A stretch of 64,000 nt of DNA, taken from NCBI RefSeq assembly GCF_014203235.1, contig NZ_JACHIN010000001.1, positions 186,001 through 250,000 of the forward strand. The letters are read 5' to 3'. Below the pieces are notes generated by a model that ran no database searches, had not been told where the DNA came from, and saw only the letters and a program-made list of their open reading frames with translations. Each line of letters begins with the position of its first letter. Position 1 is the stretch's first letter. Below, piece after piece: positions 19,663 through 28,167 of this stretch. The DNA is from Nonomuraea endophytica. GTDB lineage: Bacteria > Actinomycetota > Actinomycetes > Streptosporangiales > Streptosporangiaceae. Both the position numbers and the translations under genes were made by a program.

Positions 19663-20340
19663 CTAGGCCGGGCCCGCCTTGTATCCCACGCCGCGGACGG
19701 TCACCACGATCTCCGGGTGCTCGGGGTCCTTCTCGATCTTGGCCCGCAGCCGCTGGACGTGCACGTTGACCAGACGGGTGTCGGCCGCGTGCCGGTAGCC
19801 CCAGACCTGCTCGAGCAGGACCTCGCGGGTGAAGACCTGGCGCGGCTTGCGCGCCAGCGCGACGAGCAGGTCGAACTCCAGCGGCGTGAGGTTGATGGTC
19901 TCCTCGCCGCGCTTGACGGAGTGGCCTGCCACGTCGATGGTGATGTCGCCGATCTGCAGGATCTCGGGGGTCGGCTCGTCGGTACGGCGCAGCCGCGCGC
20001 GTACCCGAGCCACGAGTTCCTTCGGCTTGAACGGCTTGACGATGTAGTCGTCGGCTCCGGACTCGAGTCCGAGCACGACGTCGATCGTGTCGCTCTTGGC
20101 GGTGAGCATCACGATCGGAACCCCCGACTCCGCCCTGATCCTGCGCGCGACGTCGATGCCATCCGCCCCCGGCAGCATCAGGTCGAGCAGAACCAGGTCC
20201 GGGCGTGTATCCCGGAACGCGTCGAGGGCCTTGTCGCCGTCAGAGACAAAGGATGGTTCGAAGCCTTCTCCGCGCAACACGATGCCAAGCATCTCGGCGA
20301 GAGCGGCGTCGTCGTCGACGACCAGCACGCGACCTTTCAT
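19663..20340 (-). CDS. mtrA: Response regulator MtrA
   Basis: A 225-residue OmpR-family regulator. The receiver domain (1-120) shows VVDDD, phospho-acceptor Asp53 in VLLDLMLPGADG, and Lys102 in IVKPFKPKELVARVRA. The C-terminal winged helix (about 130-225) includes TPLEFDLLVALARKPRQVFTREVLLEQVWGY and VNVHVQRLRAKIE. MtrA controls wall hydrolases, division and development genes in actinobacteria. First gene of mtrAB-lpqB; the divergent region 20341-20611 carries its promoter. Confidence 0.97.
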   Translation of the reverse strand: MKGRVLVVDDDAALAEMLGIVLRGEGFEPSFVSDGDKALDAFRDTRPDLVLLDLMLPGADGIDVARRIRAESGVPIVMLTAKSDTIDVVLGLESGADDYIVKPFKPKELVARVRARLRRTDEPTPEILQIGDITIDVAGHSVKRGEETINLTPLEFDLLVALARKPRQVFTREVLLEQVWGYRHAADTRLVNVHVQRLRAKIEKDPEHPEIVVTVRGVGYKAGPA

Positions 20341-20599
20341 GGCCCCTCATTCGTTCTACGCATTGTGGGACATACCCGCATGATTGCTGTAGGTTACCCT
20401 TGCCCAGCTCATGGGTGTGACTCCAGCACATCAAAAGCCGAATTTTAGACTTGCAGCGGCGTCCACCTTCTCAGTCTGCGGTAACGGGCCGACTTTCGGC
20501 TATCCCTGACGTTCTGCCCGGACCGGAAACACCCTGGAATGCAGGGGCAGTTCAGCCGGGCGAAACGACCGCGTGACCCCAATGAGTCGCCCACCATGC

Positions 20600-20605
20600 C
20601 AGGAT
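20600..20605 (+). promoter_or_regulatory. -10-like box, leaderless start likely
   Basis: CAGGAT lies 6 nt before the ATG at 20612 and there is no ribosome site, the spacing expected for a transcript that begins at the start codon. Confidence 0.4.
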
Positions 20606-20611
20606 TGGGAT

Positions 20612-21889
20612 ATGTCAGACGGTCCTTCGCCCGAGCGGCCACCAGGATGGTCGGCCGAGCAGCCCCCACCCTACGGCGCGCCGCCGGCTTCCCCATGGAC
20701 CGCGCCCGGATCCGGGCCGCAGCCGGTCTCCTACGGCCAGCCGTACGGTGAGCAGCCGCCCCCGCCCCCGCCCTACGGCGCGCGGCAACAGCCTCCTCCT
20801 CCCCCGCCGCCTCCCGGAGCGCAGCCGTACCAGCAGCTGCCGCCTCCGCCCGGATACGGCCACATGCCGCCGCCGCAGCACCTGCGGCCCGGCATCATCC
20901 CGCTGCGCCCGCTGGGGCTCGGCGACATACTCGACGGCTCCATCAAGTTCATCCGCTCCAACCCGAAGGCCATCCTCGGCATGTCGGCGCTGGCCGCCGC
21001 CCTGGCCTCGGTGCCGGTGGCGATCGCCACCGCGGTGATGAACGGCCAGCTGAGCACGCTCAGCCGCGACCCGGAGAGCATCAGCAGCGGCGGGATGATC
21101 GGCACCGTCGTCGCCGGCTACAGCGGCATCCTCATCTCCGCGGTCGTCGGCTTCATCGTGACCACCGTGCTCACCGGCATCCTGACCCGCATCCTCGGCC
21201 GCTCCGTCTTCGGCGGGAAGATCACGCCCGGCGAGGCGTGGAACCTGGTCAAGGGCAGGATCCTGGCGCTGTTCGGCGTCGTGGCGCTGGTCGGTCTCGT
21301 GATGCTGGCGCCGGTCGTGCCGCTGGTGGCGCTGTTCGTCATCCTCGGCCTGAACACCAGCTCGGCGGAAGGCGCGTTCGGCCTGATCGGGCTGGGCCTC
21401 CTGATGCTCCTGCTGTACGCCGCCTACGCGTTGTTCTTCAACGCCAGGTTCGCCTTCGCGGCGCCCATCGTGGTGCTGGAGGGCCGCGGGCCGGTCGAGG
21501 CCATGAAGCGCTCGTGGCGGCTCGTCTCCGGCGACTTCTGGCGCGTGCTCGGCATCCTGCTCCTGACCGGGATCCTGGCCTACCTGGTCAGCAGCGTGCT
21601 GAGCATTCCCTTCTCCTTCGCCGCGCAACTGCTCGGCGTGACGGGCGCCGACGGCGTCGGCGTGATCGCGATCAGCGCCGTCCTGATCGCGATCGGCTCC
21701 ACGCTGGCCTCGATGATCGTCTACCCGTTCCAGGCGGCGGTCGCCGGTCTGCTCTACGCCGACCGCAGGATGCGCAGCGAGGCCTTCGACCTGGTCCTGC
21801 AGACCGCGGCGATCGAACAGCAGCGACAGGGGTGGGTGCACTCCTCCGCTGACGAGCTCTGGCACCCGTCGAACGCCGCCCGGTCGTGA
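20612..21889 (+). CDS. Proline-rich multispanning membrane protein (GDPD-associated membrane-domain type)
   Basis: 425 residues: a cytoplasmic, very Pro/Gly/Gln-rich N terminus (about 1-95, with poly-proline runs) and a membrane domain with about six helices. Around residues 98-115, IIPLRPLGLGDILDGSIKFIRSNP is the typical opening of actinobacterial proteins that share the membrane domain of GDPD-type phosphodiesterases; no catalytic phosphodiesterase domain is present. The motif VLEGRGPVEAMKRSWRLVSGDFWRVLG is also typical. First gene of a five-gene coupled operon with DUF4129, DUF4350, MoxR and DUF58 proteins; it overlaps the next gene by 4 nt. A few upstream codons in frame are not needed. 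Confidence 0.78.
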   Translation: MSDGPSPERPPGWSAEQPPPYGAPPASPWTAPGSGPQPVSYGQPYGEQPPPPPPYGARQQPPPPPPPPGAQPYQQLPPPPGYGHMPPPQHLRPGIIPLRPLGLGDILDGSIKFIRSNPKAILGMSALAAALASVPVAIATAVMNGQLSTLSRDPESISSGGMIGTVVAGYSGILISAVVGFIVTTVLTGILTRILGRSVFGGKITPGEAWNLVKGRILALFGVVALVGLVMLAPVVPLVALFVILGLNTSSAEGAFGLIGLGLLMLLLYAAYALFFNARFAFAAPIVVLEGRGPVEAMKRSWRLVSGDFWRVLGILLLTGILAYLVSSVLSIPFSFAAQLLGVTGADGVGVIAISAVLIAIGSTLASMIVYPFQAAVAGLLYADRRMRSEAFDLVLQTAAIEQQRQGWVHSSADELWHPSNAARS

Positions 21890-22491
21890 CCCCGATAGGC
21901 CGGGACGAGGCGCGACGGCGCGCCGCGGAGGAGCTGCTCAGACCCGAGTACGACAAGGAGGGGCTGCTCGCCCGCGTCACCCGCGTGGTCCAGCAGTTCA
22001 TCGGCGACCTGCTGGACGCCGCGACGGGCGGCGGCGCCGCGGGCGGCGTCATCGCGGCGATCCTCATCGGGCTGATCATCCTCGGCGTCGCCGCCCTGGT
22101 CGTCTGGCGGCTGCGCAAGACGTCCCGGCGCAACGCCCCCGGCGCCGGCCTCGTCTTCGACGACCGCACGCTGACCGCCGCCGAGCACCGCGCCATCGCC
22201 GAGCAATTGGCCGCCGAGCAGCACTGGAGCGAGGCGCTCCAGGAACGCCTGCGCGCCATCGCCCGTGACCTTGAGGAGCGCGCGCTGGTGAACGGCATGC
22301 CCGGCCGTACCGCCGACGAACTGGCCGCCGAGGCCGGGGCCGCGCTGCCCCCGTTCGCCGGCGAACTGGCCGCGGCGGCGCGCTCCTTCGACGACGTCAC
22401 CTACGGCGACGTGCCGGGCACCCCGGCCGCCTACGAGGCGATGACCTCCCTGGACCAGCGGCTCCAGGCGGCGAAGCCGGTGCTGGCATGA
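21886..22491 (+). CDS. DUF4129 membrane protein
   Basis: A 201-residue protein with a hydrophilic N terminus (RDEARRRAAEELLRPEYDKEGLLARVTRVVQQFI), one membrane helix (about 50-72) and a C-terminal DUF4129 domain whose core is AEHRAIAEQLAAEQHWSEALQERLRAIARDLEERALVNGMPGRTADELAAEAG. Such proteins accompany MoxR/DUF58 modules in actinobacteria. GTG start in a 4-nt overlap with the previous stop; the stop in turn overlaps the next ATG (ATGA). Confidence 0.85.
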   Translation: MTPIGRDEARRRAAEELLRPEYDKEGLLARVTRVVQQFIGDLLDAATGGGAAGGVIAAILIGLIILGVAALVVWRLRKTSRRNAPGAGLVFDDRTLTAAEHRAIAEQLAAEQHWSEALQERLRAIARDLEERALVNGMPGRTADELAAEAGAALPPFAGELAAAARSFDDVTYGDVPGTPAAYEAMTSLDQRLQAAKPVLA

Positions 22492-23627
22492 GCGTGAGCA
22501 CCTCGCCCACCACGGGTTCGCTGTGGCGGGCCGGCCGGTTCTGGATCGTGCTCGGCGCGCTCGTCGCGGTGACCGCGATCATCGGCGTGGCCCTCGCGCC
22601 CGGCGCGCGCGAGGCACGCCGCCTCGACCCGGCCGACACCTCGCTGGAAGGCTCGAAGGCGCTGGCCGAACTGCTGCGCAAGCGCGGCGTCACCGTCGAC
22701 AGGGTCGACTCGATCGAGGCCGCGCTCGCCAAGGGCGAGGGCAGACTCCTGCTCGTCACCCACACCGCCTACTTCGACTGGCAGCAACTCGACCAGCTCG
22801 CCCAGCTCCAGGGCGACCGGGTGATCGTCGGCGGCCTGGACGGGCTCGGCGTGCTGGCTCCCACCATCACGCCCGAGTCGGAGTCGGCCCGGGTGCGCTC
22901 ACGAGAGCCCGAGTGCGACCTGCCGGCCGCCAGGGCCGCGGGCAGCGCCTACCTGGGCGGCGAGCTGTTCAGGGGCGCCAACGGCTGTTATCCGGGCGAG
23001 AAGGGCTCGGCGCTGGTCCAGGCGCCCGGCGAGGGCGGCACGGTCACCGTGCTCGGCGACGGCACGTTCATGACCAACCAGTACCTGGCCGAGGACGGCA
23101 ACGCCGCGCTCGCGCTCAACCTGCTCGGAACCAAGCCGGCCGTCACCTGGCTGGTACGTCCCGACCAGCCGCCGACCGGCAGCCTGGCCGGGCCCGGCGG
23201 CAAGTCGCTGGGCGAGCTGATGCCCGCCACCGTGCCGTGGGCGGTGCTCGCCGCCTGCCTGGCCGTGCTCGTCACCGCCTACTGGCGCGGGCGCAGGCTC
23301 GGGCCCGTGGTCGCCGAGAAGCTGCCCGTCGTGGTGCGTGCGGCCGAGACCGTCGAGGGCCGTGGCCGCCTCTACCGGGCCAGGCGGGCCAGGGAGCGGG
23401 CCGCCGCCGTGCTCAGGGCCGGGACGATCGACCGGCTGACGCCGCGGGTCGGGCTCGCGCCCGGCGCCGGTCAGCACGAGGTCGTGGCGGCGGTCGCCGT
23501 ACGGACGGGGCAGGACGCGCATCAGGTCGGCGGCGCGCTCTACGGCCCGCCGCCCGCCGACGACGCCGGGCTCGTCGCCCTGGCCCGATACTTGGAATTC
23601 ATCGAAAGGATCGTGCGTGAACACTGA
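22488..23627 (+). CDS. DUF4350 domain membrane protein
   Basis: 379 residues: an N-terminal membrane helix (about 16-36), an extracytoplasmic DUF4350 domain (about 45-230; starts DTSLEGSKALAELLRKRGVTVDRV) and a second helix near 245-262 (VPWAVLAACLAVLVTAYWRGRRLG), then a cytoplasmic tail. The fold resembles a class I glutamine-amidotransferase-like domain without clear catalytic residues. Stop overlaps the MoxR start by 11 nt. The role is unknown; it always travels with MoxR and DUF58 partners in such operons. Confidence 0.83.
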   Translation: MSVSTSPTTGSLWRAGRFWIVLGALVAVTAIIGVALAPGAREARRLDPADTSLEGSKALAELLRKRGVTVDRVDSIEAALAKGEGRLLLVTHTAYFDWQQLDQLAQLQGDRVIVGGLDGLGVLAPTITPESESARVRSREPECDLPAARAAGSAYLGGELFRGANGCYPGEKGSALVQAPGEGGTVTVLGDGTFMTNQYLAEDGNAALALNLLGTKPAVTWLVRPDQPPTGSLAGPGGKSLGELMPATVPWAVLAACLAVLVTAYWRGRRLGPVVAEKLPVVVRAAETVEGRGRLYRARRARERAAAVLRAGTIDRLTPRVGLAPGAGQHEVVAAVAVRTGQDAHQVGGALYGPPPADDAGLVALARYLEFIERIVREH

Positions 23628-24603
23628 GGAGACGACGCGCGTCGCCGCCACCGCCCGGGGCGACTCGGCCAGGGAAGCGCTGGGCGCGCTGCGTGCCGAG
23701 GTGTCCAAGGCCGTGGTCGGCCAGGACGCGGTGGTGACGGGGCTGGTCATCGCGCTGCTGTGCCGCGGGCACGTGCTGCTCGAAGGCGTGCCGGGCGTCG
23801 CCAAGACCCTGATGGTGCGTACGCTGTCGTCGGCGCTGGCCCTGGACTTCAAGCGGGTGCAGTTCACCCCCGACCTGATGCCGGGCGACGTGACCGGGTC
23901 GCTGATCTACGACGCGAAGACCGCCGAGTTCGAGTTCCGCGAGGGACCGGTCTTCACCAACCTCATGCTCGCCGACGAGATCAACCGCACGCCGCCGAAG
24001 ACGCAGGCCGCGCTGCTGGAGGCGATGGAGGAGCGGCAGGTCAGCGTCGAGGGCAGCGCGCGCATGCTGCCCGACCCTTTCGTGGTGTGCGCGACCCAGA
24101 ACCCCGTCGAGTACGAGGGCACCTACCAGCTCCCCGAGGCCCAGCTCGACCGGTTCCTGCTGAAGCTGACCGTGCCGCTGCCGCCGCGCGACCAGGAGAT
24201 CGCGGTGCTCCAGCGCCACGCCAACGGCTTCGACCCGCGCGACCTGTCGGAGATCAAGCCGGTCGCCACCGCCGACGACCTCGCCGCGGGCCGCGAGGCC
24301 GTCGCGAAGGTGCACGTGGCGCCCGAGGTGCTCGGCTACATCGTCGACGTCGGCCGGGCCACCCGAACCTCGCCGTCGCTGCAGCTCGGCGTCTCGCCGC
24401 GTGGCGCCACCGCGCTGCTGGCCGCCGCGCGGGCGTGGGCGTGGCTGTCCGGCCGGCCGTACGTGACTCCCGACGACGTCAAGGCGCTGGCCCGTCCGGC
24501 GCTGCGCCACCGCATTCAGTTGCGGCCGGAGGCCGAGCTGGAGGGCGCGACCGCCGACGGCCTGCTCGACGGCATCCTGGCGTCGGTCCCGGTTCCGCGC
24601 TGA
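23617..24603 (+). CDS. MoxR-family AAA+ ATPase
   Basis: A 328-residue MoxR-type ATPase: Walker A in LLEGVPGVAKTLMVRTL, Walker B in LADEINRTPPKTQAALLEAMEE, sensor 1 in CATQNPVEYEGTYQLPEAQLDRF, and a lid domain in the last 100 residues. MoxR proteins act as chaperone-like helpers for vWA-domain partners; here the partner is the DUF58 protein encoded next, whose ATG overlaps this stop (TGATG). Part of the coupled operon. Confidence 0.93.
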   Translation: MNTEETTRVAATARGDSAREALGALRAEVSKAVVGQDAVVTGLVIALLCRGHVLLEGVPGVAKTLMVRTLSSALALDFKRVQFTPDLMPGDVTGSLIYDAKTAEFEFREGPVFTNLMLADEINRTPPKTQAALLEAMEERQVSVEGSARMLPDPFVVCATQNPVEYEGTYQLPEAQLDRFLLKLTVPLPPRDQEIAVLQRHANGFDPRDLSEIKPVATADDLAAGREAVAKVHVAPEVLGYIVDVGRATRTSPSLQLGVSPRGATALLAAARAWAWLSGRPYVTPDDVKALARPALRHRIQLRPEAELEGATADGLLDGILASVPVPR

Positions 24604-25982
24604 TGGCTCTCACGGGGCGGGCCGCGCTGGTCGCGGCGGTGGGGATCGTGGTGGTGCTGCTCGCGCCCGAGCCCGCGTTCGCGCTGCTCGGCTGGCTGCT
24701 CGTGCTGGCCGCCGCGATCACCGCCGACCTCGTGCTCGCGGGCTCCGTGCGCACGCTGCGCTTCCACCGCTCAGGCGACAATCTGGTACGGCTCGGCCAG
24801 ACCGGCACCGTCGAGCTGACCGTGGAGAACCCCGGCCCCCGCACGGTCCGGGGCGTGCTCAGAGACGCCTGGCCGCCCTCGGCCGGAGCCGCCCCGCGCG
24901 AGCTGAAGCTGGACGTGCCCGCGGGCGAACGCCGCCGCCTGGTGGTGACGCTGAACCCGACCAGGCGCGGCGACCGCGCCTCCGCCTCGGTGACGGTCCG
25001 CTCCGTCGGCCCGCTCGGCCTGGCCGCCAGGCAGGGCGCCCACAGCGTGCCCTGGTCGGTACGCGTGCTGCCGCCGTTCCTGTCCCGCAAGCACCTGCCT
25101 TCGCGCCTGGCCAAGCTGCGCGAGCTCGAAGGCCAGCACCCGGCGCTGGTACGCGGCCAGGGCACCGAGTTCGACTCGCTGCGCGAGTACGTGGTCGGCG
25201 ACGACGTGCGTTCCATCGACTGGCGGGCCAGCGCCCGCCGCCACGACGTGGTCGTGCGCACGTGGCGTCCGGAACGCGACCGCAGGGTCCTCATCGTCCT
25301 GGACACCGGCCGCACGTCGGCGGGCCGCGTGGGCGCCGCCCCGGTCCCGCTGACCGGCGACACCGGCAGAGCGCCCCTGGAGTCGCTCGCCCCCACGGAC
25401 CAGGCCCGCCCGGTCCCCGGCTGGCCCCGCCTGGACTGGTCGATGGACGCCGCGCTGCTGCTGGCCGCCCTGGCCGCCCGCGCCGGCGACCGCGTCGACT
25501 TCCTGGCCTACGACCGCGCGGTGCGCGCCTGGGTCTCCGGCGCCTCCCGCACCGAACTGCTCACCGCGCTCGTCAACGCCATGGCCCCCATCGAGGCCGA
25601 GCTGATCGAGGCGGACTCCCCCGGCATGGTGGCCAACATCCTGTCCCGCGCGAAGCGCCGCTGCCTCGTGGTCCTGCTGACCGACCTGAACGCGTCGGCG
25701 CTGGACGAGGGCCTGATGCCGGTCCTGCCCCAGTTGTCCTCGCGCCACCTGGTCCTGGTGGCCGGAGTGTCCGACCCGGCGGTGGCCGACATGGCAGGCC
25801 GAAAGGACACGGCGGAAGAGGTCTACGACGCCGCGGCCGCCGAATACACCCGAATCGAACGCCGCCGGATCACCGCGAGGCTGCGCCGCCACGGGGTGGA
25901 GGTCGTGGACGCGGCCCCCGAGGACATCGCCCCCGCCCTGGCCGACGCCTACCTCGCTCTGAAGGCCGCCGGCCGCCTCTGA
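24603..25982 (+). CDS. DUF58 domain (vWA-like) membrane protein
   Basis: 459 residues with two N-terminal membrane helices (about 5-22 and 26-45), a beta-rich extracytoplasmic or linker region, and a C-terminal DUF58/vWA-like domain whose signature is GTEFDSLREYVVGDDVRSIDWRASARRHDVVVRTWRPERDRRVLIVLDTG. The D-T-G start of the vWA fold is present, but it lacks a full DxSxS metal site. It is the usual MoxR partner. The ATG overlaps the MoxR stop. The last gene of the operon; its stop is 20 nt from that of the convergent SpoIIM-like gene. Confidence 0.9.
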   Translation: MALTGRAALVAAVGIVVVLLAPEPAFALLGWLLVLAAAITADLVLAGSVRTLRFHRSGDNLVRLGQTGTVELTVENPGPRTVRGVLRDAWPPSAGAAPRELKLDVPAGERRRLVVTLNPTRRGDRASASVTVRSVGPLGLAARQGAHSVPWSVRVLPPFLSRKHLPSRLAKLRELEGQHPALVRGQGTEFDSLREYVVGDDVRSIDWRASARRHDVVVRTWRPERDRRVLIVLDTGRTSAGRVGAAPVPLTGDTGRAPLESLAPTDQARPVPGWPRLDWSMDAALLLAALAARAGDRVDFLAYDRAVRAWVSGASRTELLTALVNAMAPIEAELIEADSPGMVANILSRAKRRCLVVLLTDLNASALDEGLMPVLPQLSSRHLVLVAGVSDPAVADMAGRKDTAEEVYDAAAAEYTRIERRRITARLRRHGVEVVDAAPEDIAPALADAYLALKAAGRL

Positions 25983-26001
25983 GCCGCGTCTGAACCTGAG
26001 G

Positions 26002-26994
26002 TCAGGCCGTGGGGGCGAGGTCGGGTGCGCGTTCCACATCGCCGGTCTCCTGGGCGCGTACGGCCCGGCGGCCGTAGTAGACCACGTAGGCCAGGAAGGC
26101 GGCCTCCGCCAGGACGCCGATGGCGATCCGGGCCCAGGTCGGCAGGCCGGACGGGGTGACGAAGGCTTCGATCAGGCCGGACACGAACAGCACCACGACC
26201 AGGCCCATCGCCACGCTCATCACCGCCCTGCCCTGCTCGGCCAGCGCCTCGGCACGCCTCCTGGGGCCCGGGTCGATGACCGTCCAGCCCAGTTTCAGTC
26301 CCACCGCCGCGGCCAGGAAGACCGCCGTCAGCTCCAGCAGGCCGTGCGGGGTGATCAGGCCGAAGAAGATGTCGAGCTTGCCGCGGGAAGCCATGAGCCC
26401 GCCGGAGACGGCGACGTTGGCGGCGTTCTGGAACAAGAAGTACGGGATCGGCAGGCCCATGAAGATGGCGCCGATGAGCATCAGCGCGGCCACCCACGCG
26501 TTGTTGATCCACACCCGGCTGGCGAAGGACGCGGCCGGGTTCTCCGAGTAGTAGTCGGCGAAGTCGTGCTCGACGAGCTGGGTGATCTCCTCCGGTGTGG
26601 CGATCGCGCGCTGTACCTCGGGGTTGTCGGCCACCCACGCGCCCATCGCCCACGCCACGGCGACGAACGCCACCGTCGCCCCCAGCCACCACCACCGCGC
26701 CCGATAGGCCACGACGGGGAACGACACCGTGAAGAAGCGGGCGAACTCCCGCCACGCCGGCACGTGCGCCCCCGTCACCGCCGAGCGCGCCCGCGCCACC
26801 AGGGCGGACAGGCGGCCGGTCAGCATCGCGTCGGTCGAGGCCGAGCGGACGATGGACAGGTGCGTCGACACCCGCTGGTACAGCTCGACGAGCTCGTCCA
26901 CCTCCGCCCCGGTCAGCCGGCCGCGGTGCTTGACCAGATGCTCCAGCCGATCCCAGGTGGGACGGTGTGCGGCGATGAACGCGTCGATATCCAC
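26002..26994 (-). CDS. SpoIIM-family membrane protein
   Basis: A 330-residue protein with a helical cytoplasmic N-terminal third (MDIDAFIAAHRPTWDRLEHLVKHRGRLTGAEVDELVELYQRVSTHLS) and about six membrane segments. The core SpoIIM signature is NNAWVAALMLIGAIFMGLPIPYFLFQNAANVAVSGG and LITPHGLLELTAVFLAAAVGLKLGW. In Bacillus SpoIIM is part of the engulfment peptidoglycan machinery; actinobacterial forms commonly accompany RDD and MoxR/DUF58 genes, as here. Diverges from the RDD gene across 30 nt. Confidence 0.88.
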   Translation of the reverse strand: MDIDAFIAAHRPTWDRLEHLVKHRGRLTGAEVDELVELYQRVSTHLSIVRSASTDAMLTGRLSALVARARSAVTGAHVPAWREFARFFTVSFPVVAYRARWWWLGATVAFVAVAWAMGAWVADNPEVQRAIATPEEITQLVEHDFADYYSENPAASFASRVWINNAWVAALMLIGAIFMGLPIPYFLFQNAANVAVSGGLMASRGKLDIFFGLITPHGLLELTAVFLAAAVGLKLGWTVIDPGPRRRAEALAEQGRAVMSVAMGLVVVLFVSGLIEAFVTPSGLPTWARIAIGVLAEAAFLAYVVYYGRRAVRAQETGDVERAPDLAPTA

Positions 26995-27012
26995 CCGACC
27001 ATTGTCACCGAC

Positions 27013-27018
27013 TAGGCT
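27013..27018 (+). promoter_or_regulatory. -10 box of the RDD gene, leaderless start likely
   Basis: TAGGCT is 6 nt before the ATG at 27025 and no ribosome site is present. Confidence 0.5.
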
Positions 27019-27024
27019 CCCGGT

Positions 27025-28167
27025 ATGTCCGAGGTTGTGACGGGAGACGCCGTCGTCGTCGAAGTACGCGTGGCGCAGATGCCCTCGCGGGCCGTCGCGG
27101 TCGTGATCGACATGCTGGTCCAGGGCGTCCTGATGATCGGGTTCGCCGTCCTGCTGATCAACTTCGCGGGCATCAGCGACACCGCGTTGTTCGCCGCGGC
27201 CAACATCGTCATGGTCGTGCTGGTGATCGTCGGCTACCCCGTCATCTTCGAGACGGCCACGCGCGGACGCAGCCTGGGCAAGATGGCGCTCGGCCTGCGG
27301 GTGGTGGGTGACGACGGCAGCCCCGAGCGGTTCCGGCAGGCGTTGATGCGGGGGCTGGCGGGGGTGATGGAGTTCTGGATGTTCTCCGGCGCCCCGGCCC
27401 TGATCTCGTCGCTGGTCTCACAGCGCGGCAAGCGGCTCGGCGACGTGTTCGCCGGGACGATCGTGATCTCGGAGCGAGCGCCGCGCGACACCGCCCAGGC
27501 GATCGTGATGCCGCCGCCGCTGGCCGCCTGGGCCACGACGCTGGAGCTGTCCCAGCTGCCCGACGAGGTGGCCGCGGCCGCCCGGCAGTACCTGTCGCGC
27601 TGGTACGACCTCGCGCCCGCCGTACAGCATGAGATGGGGGTGCGGATCGCCAACCAGGTCGCGTCCTACGTCTCGCCCGCCGCCCCCGGGGGCGCGCCGC
27701 CGCACGCGTACCTGAGCGCCGTCCTGGCCGAGCGCCGCCGCCGCGAGGAGATACGGCTCGCCCGCCACACCCGCCCTCCAACCACATGGCCCCAGCCCGC
27801 ACCGGCACCACCGGGTCGATGGGCCCAGCAGCAGCAACCACCCGCACCCCGGCCCCAGCCCTGGCAGGCGCCGCCGCCACCACCGCGCGCCCCGGGACCC
27901 GTCTCACCGAACCCTTGGGCACTTCCGGGACAGCAGGCACCCGGGCAACAGCCGGCCCAACCCACGCCCAGCTCAGGGTGGCAGCCGGGCCCGACCTTTC
28001 CGGCGCCTCAGCAACCCGCTTACCCGGGGCCCCAGCAACCGGTGGCACAACCCTGGAACGGGCAGGCGGGCCCCGGGGTGGACCGGCGGCCCGCGGCGCT
28101 GCCCGACTACAGCAGGCCGGAGGAGCCGCCCGGCGTCACGCCCGGCGGGTTCGCGCCGCCCGCCTAG
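27025..28167 (+). CDS. RDD-family membrane protein with proline/glutamine-rich tail
   Basis: 380 residues. The RDD domain (about 10-150) has the opening AQMPSRAVAVVIDMLVQGVLMIGFAVLL and the motif RGRSLGKMALGLRVVGDDGSPERFRQALMRGL with three membrane helices. After a helical linker (about 160-230) comes a 120-residue cytoplasmic tail rich in Pro, Gln, Ala and Trp. RDD proteins are of uncertain function, some linked to ion transport or wall biology. Divergent from SpoIIM. The stop is tail-to-tail with the first LVIVD gene: the two stops share the CTAG at 28164-28167. Confidence 0.85.
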   Translation: MSEVVTGDAVVVEVRVAQMPSRAVAVVIDMLVQGVLMIGFAVLLINFAGISDTALFAAANIVMVVLVIVGYPVIFETATRGRSLGKMALGLRVVGDDGSPERFRQALMRGLAGVMEFWMFSGAPALISSLVSQRGKRLGDVFAGTIVISERAPRDTAQAIVMPPPLAAWATTLELSQLPDEVAAAARQYLSRWYDLAPAVQHEMGVRIANQVASYVSPAAPGGAPPHAYLSAVLAERRRREEIRLARHTRPPTTWPQPAPAPPGRWAQQQQPPAPRPQPWQAPPPPPRAPGPVSPNPWALPGQQAPGQQPAQPTPSSGWQPGPTFPAPQQPAYPGPQQPVAQPWNGQAGPGVDRRPAALPDYSRPEEPPGVTPGGFAPPA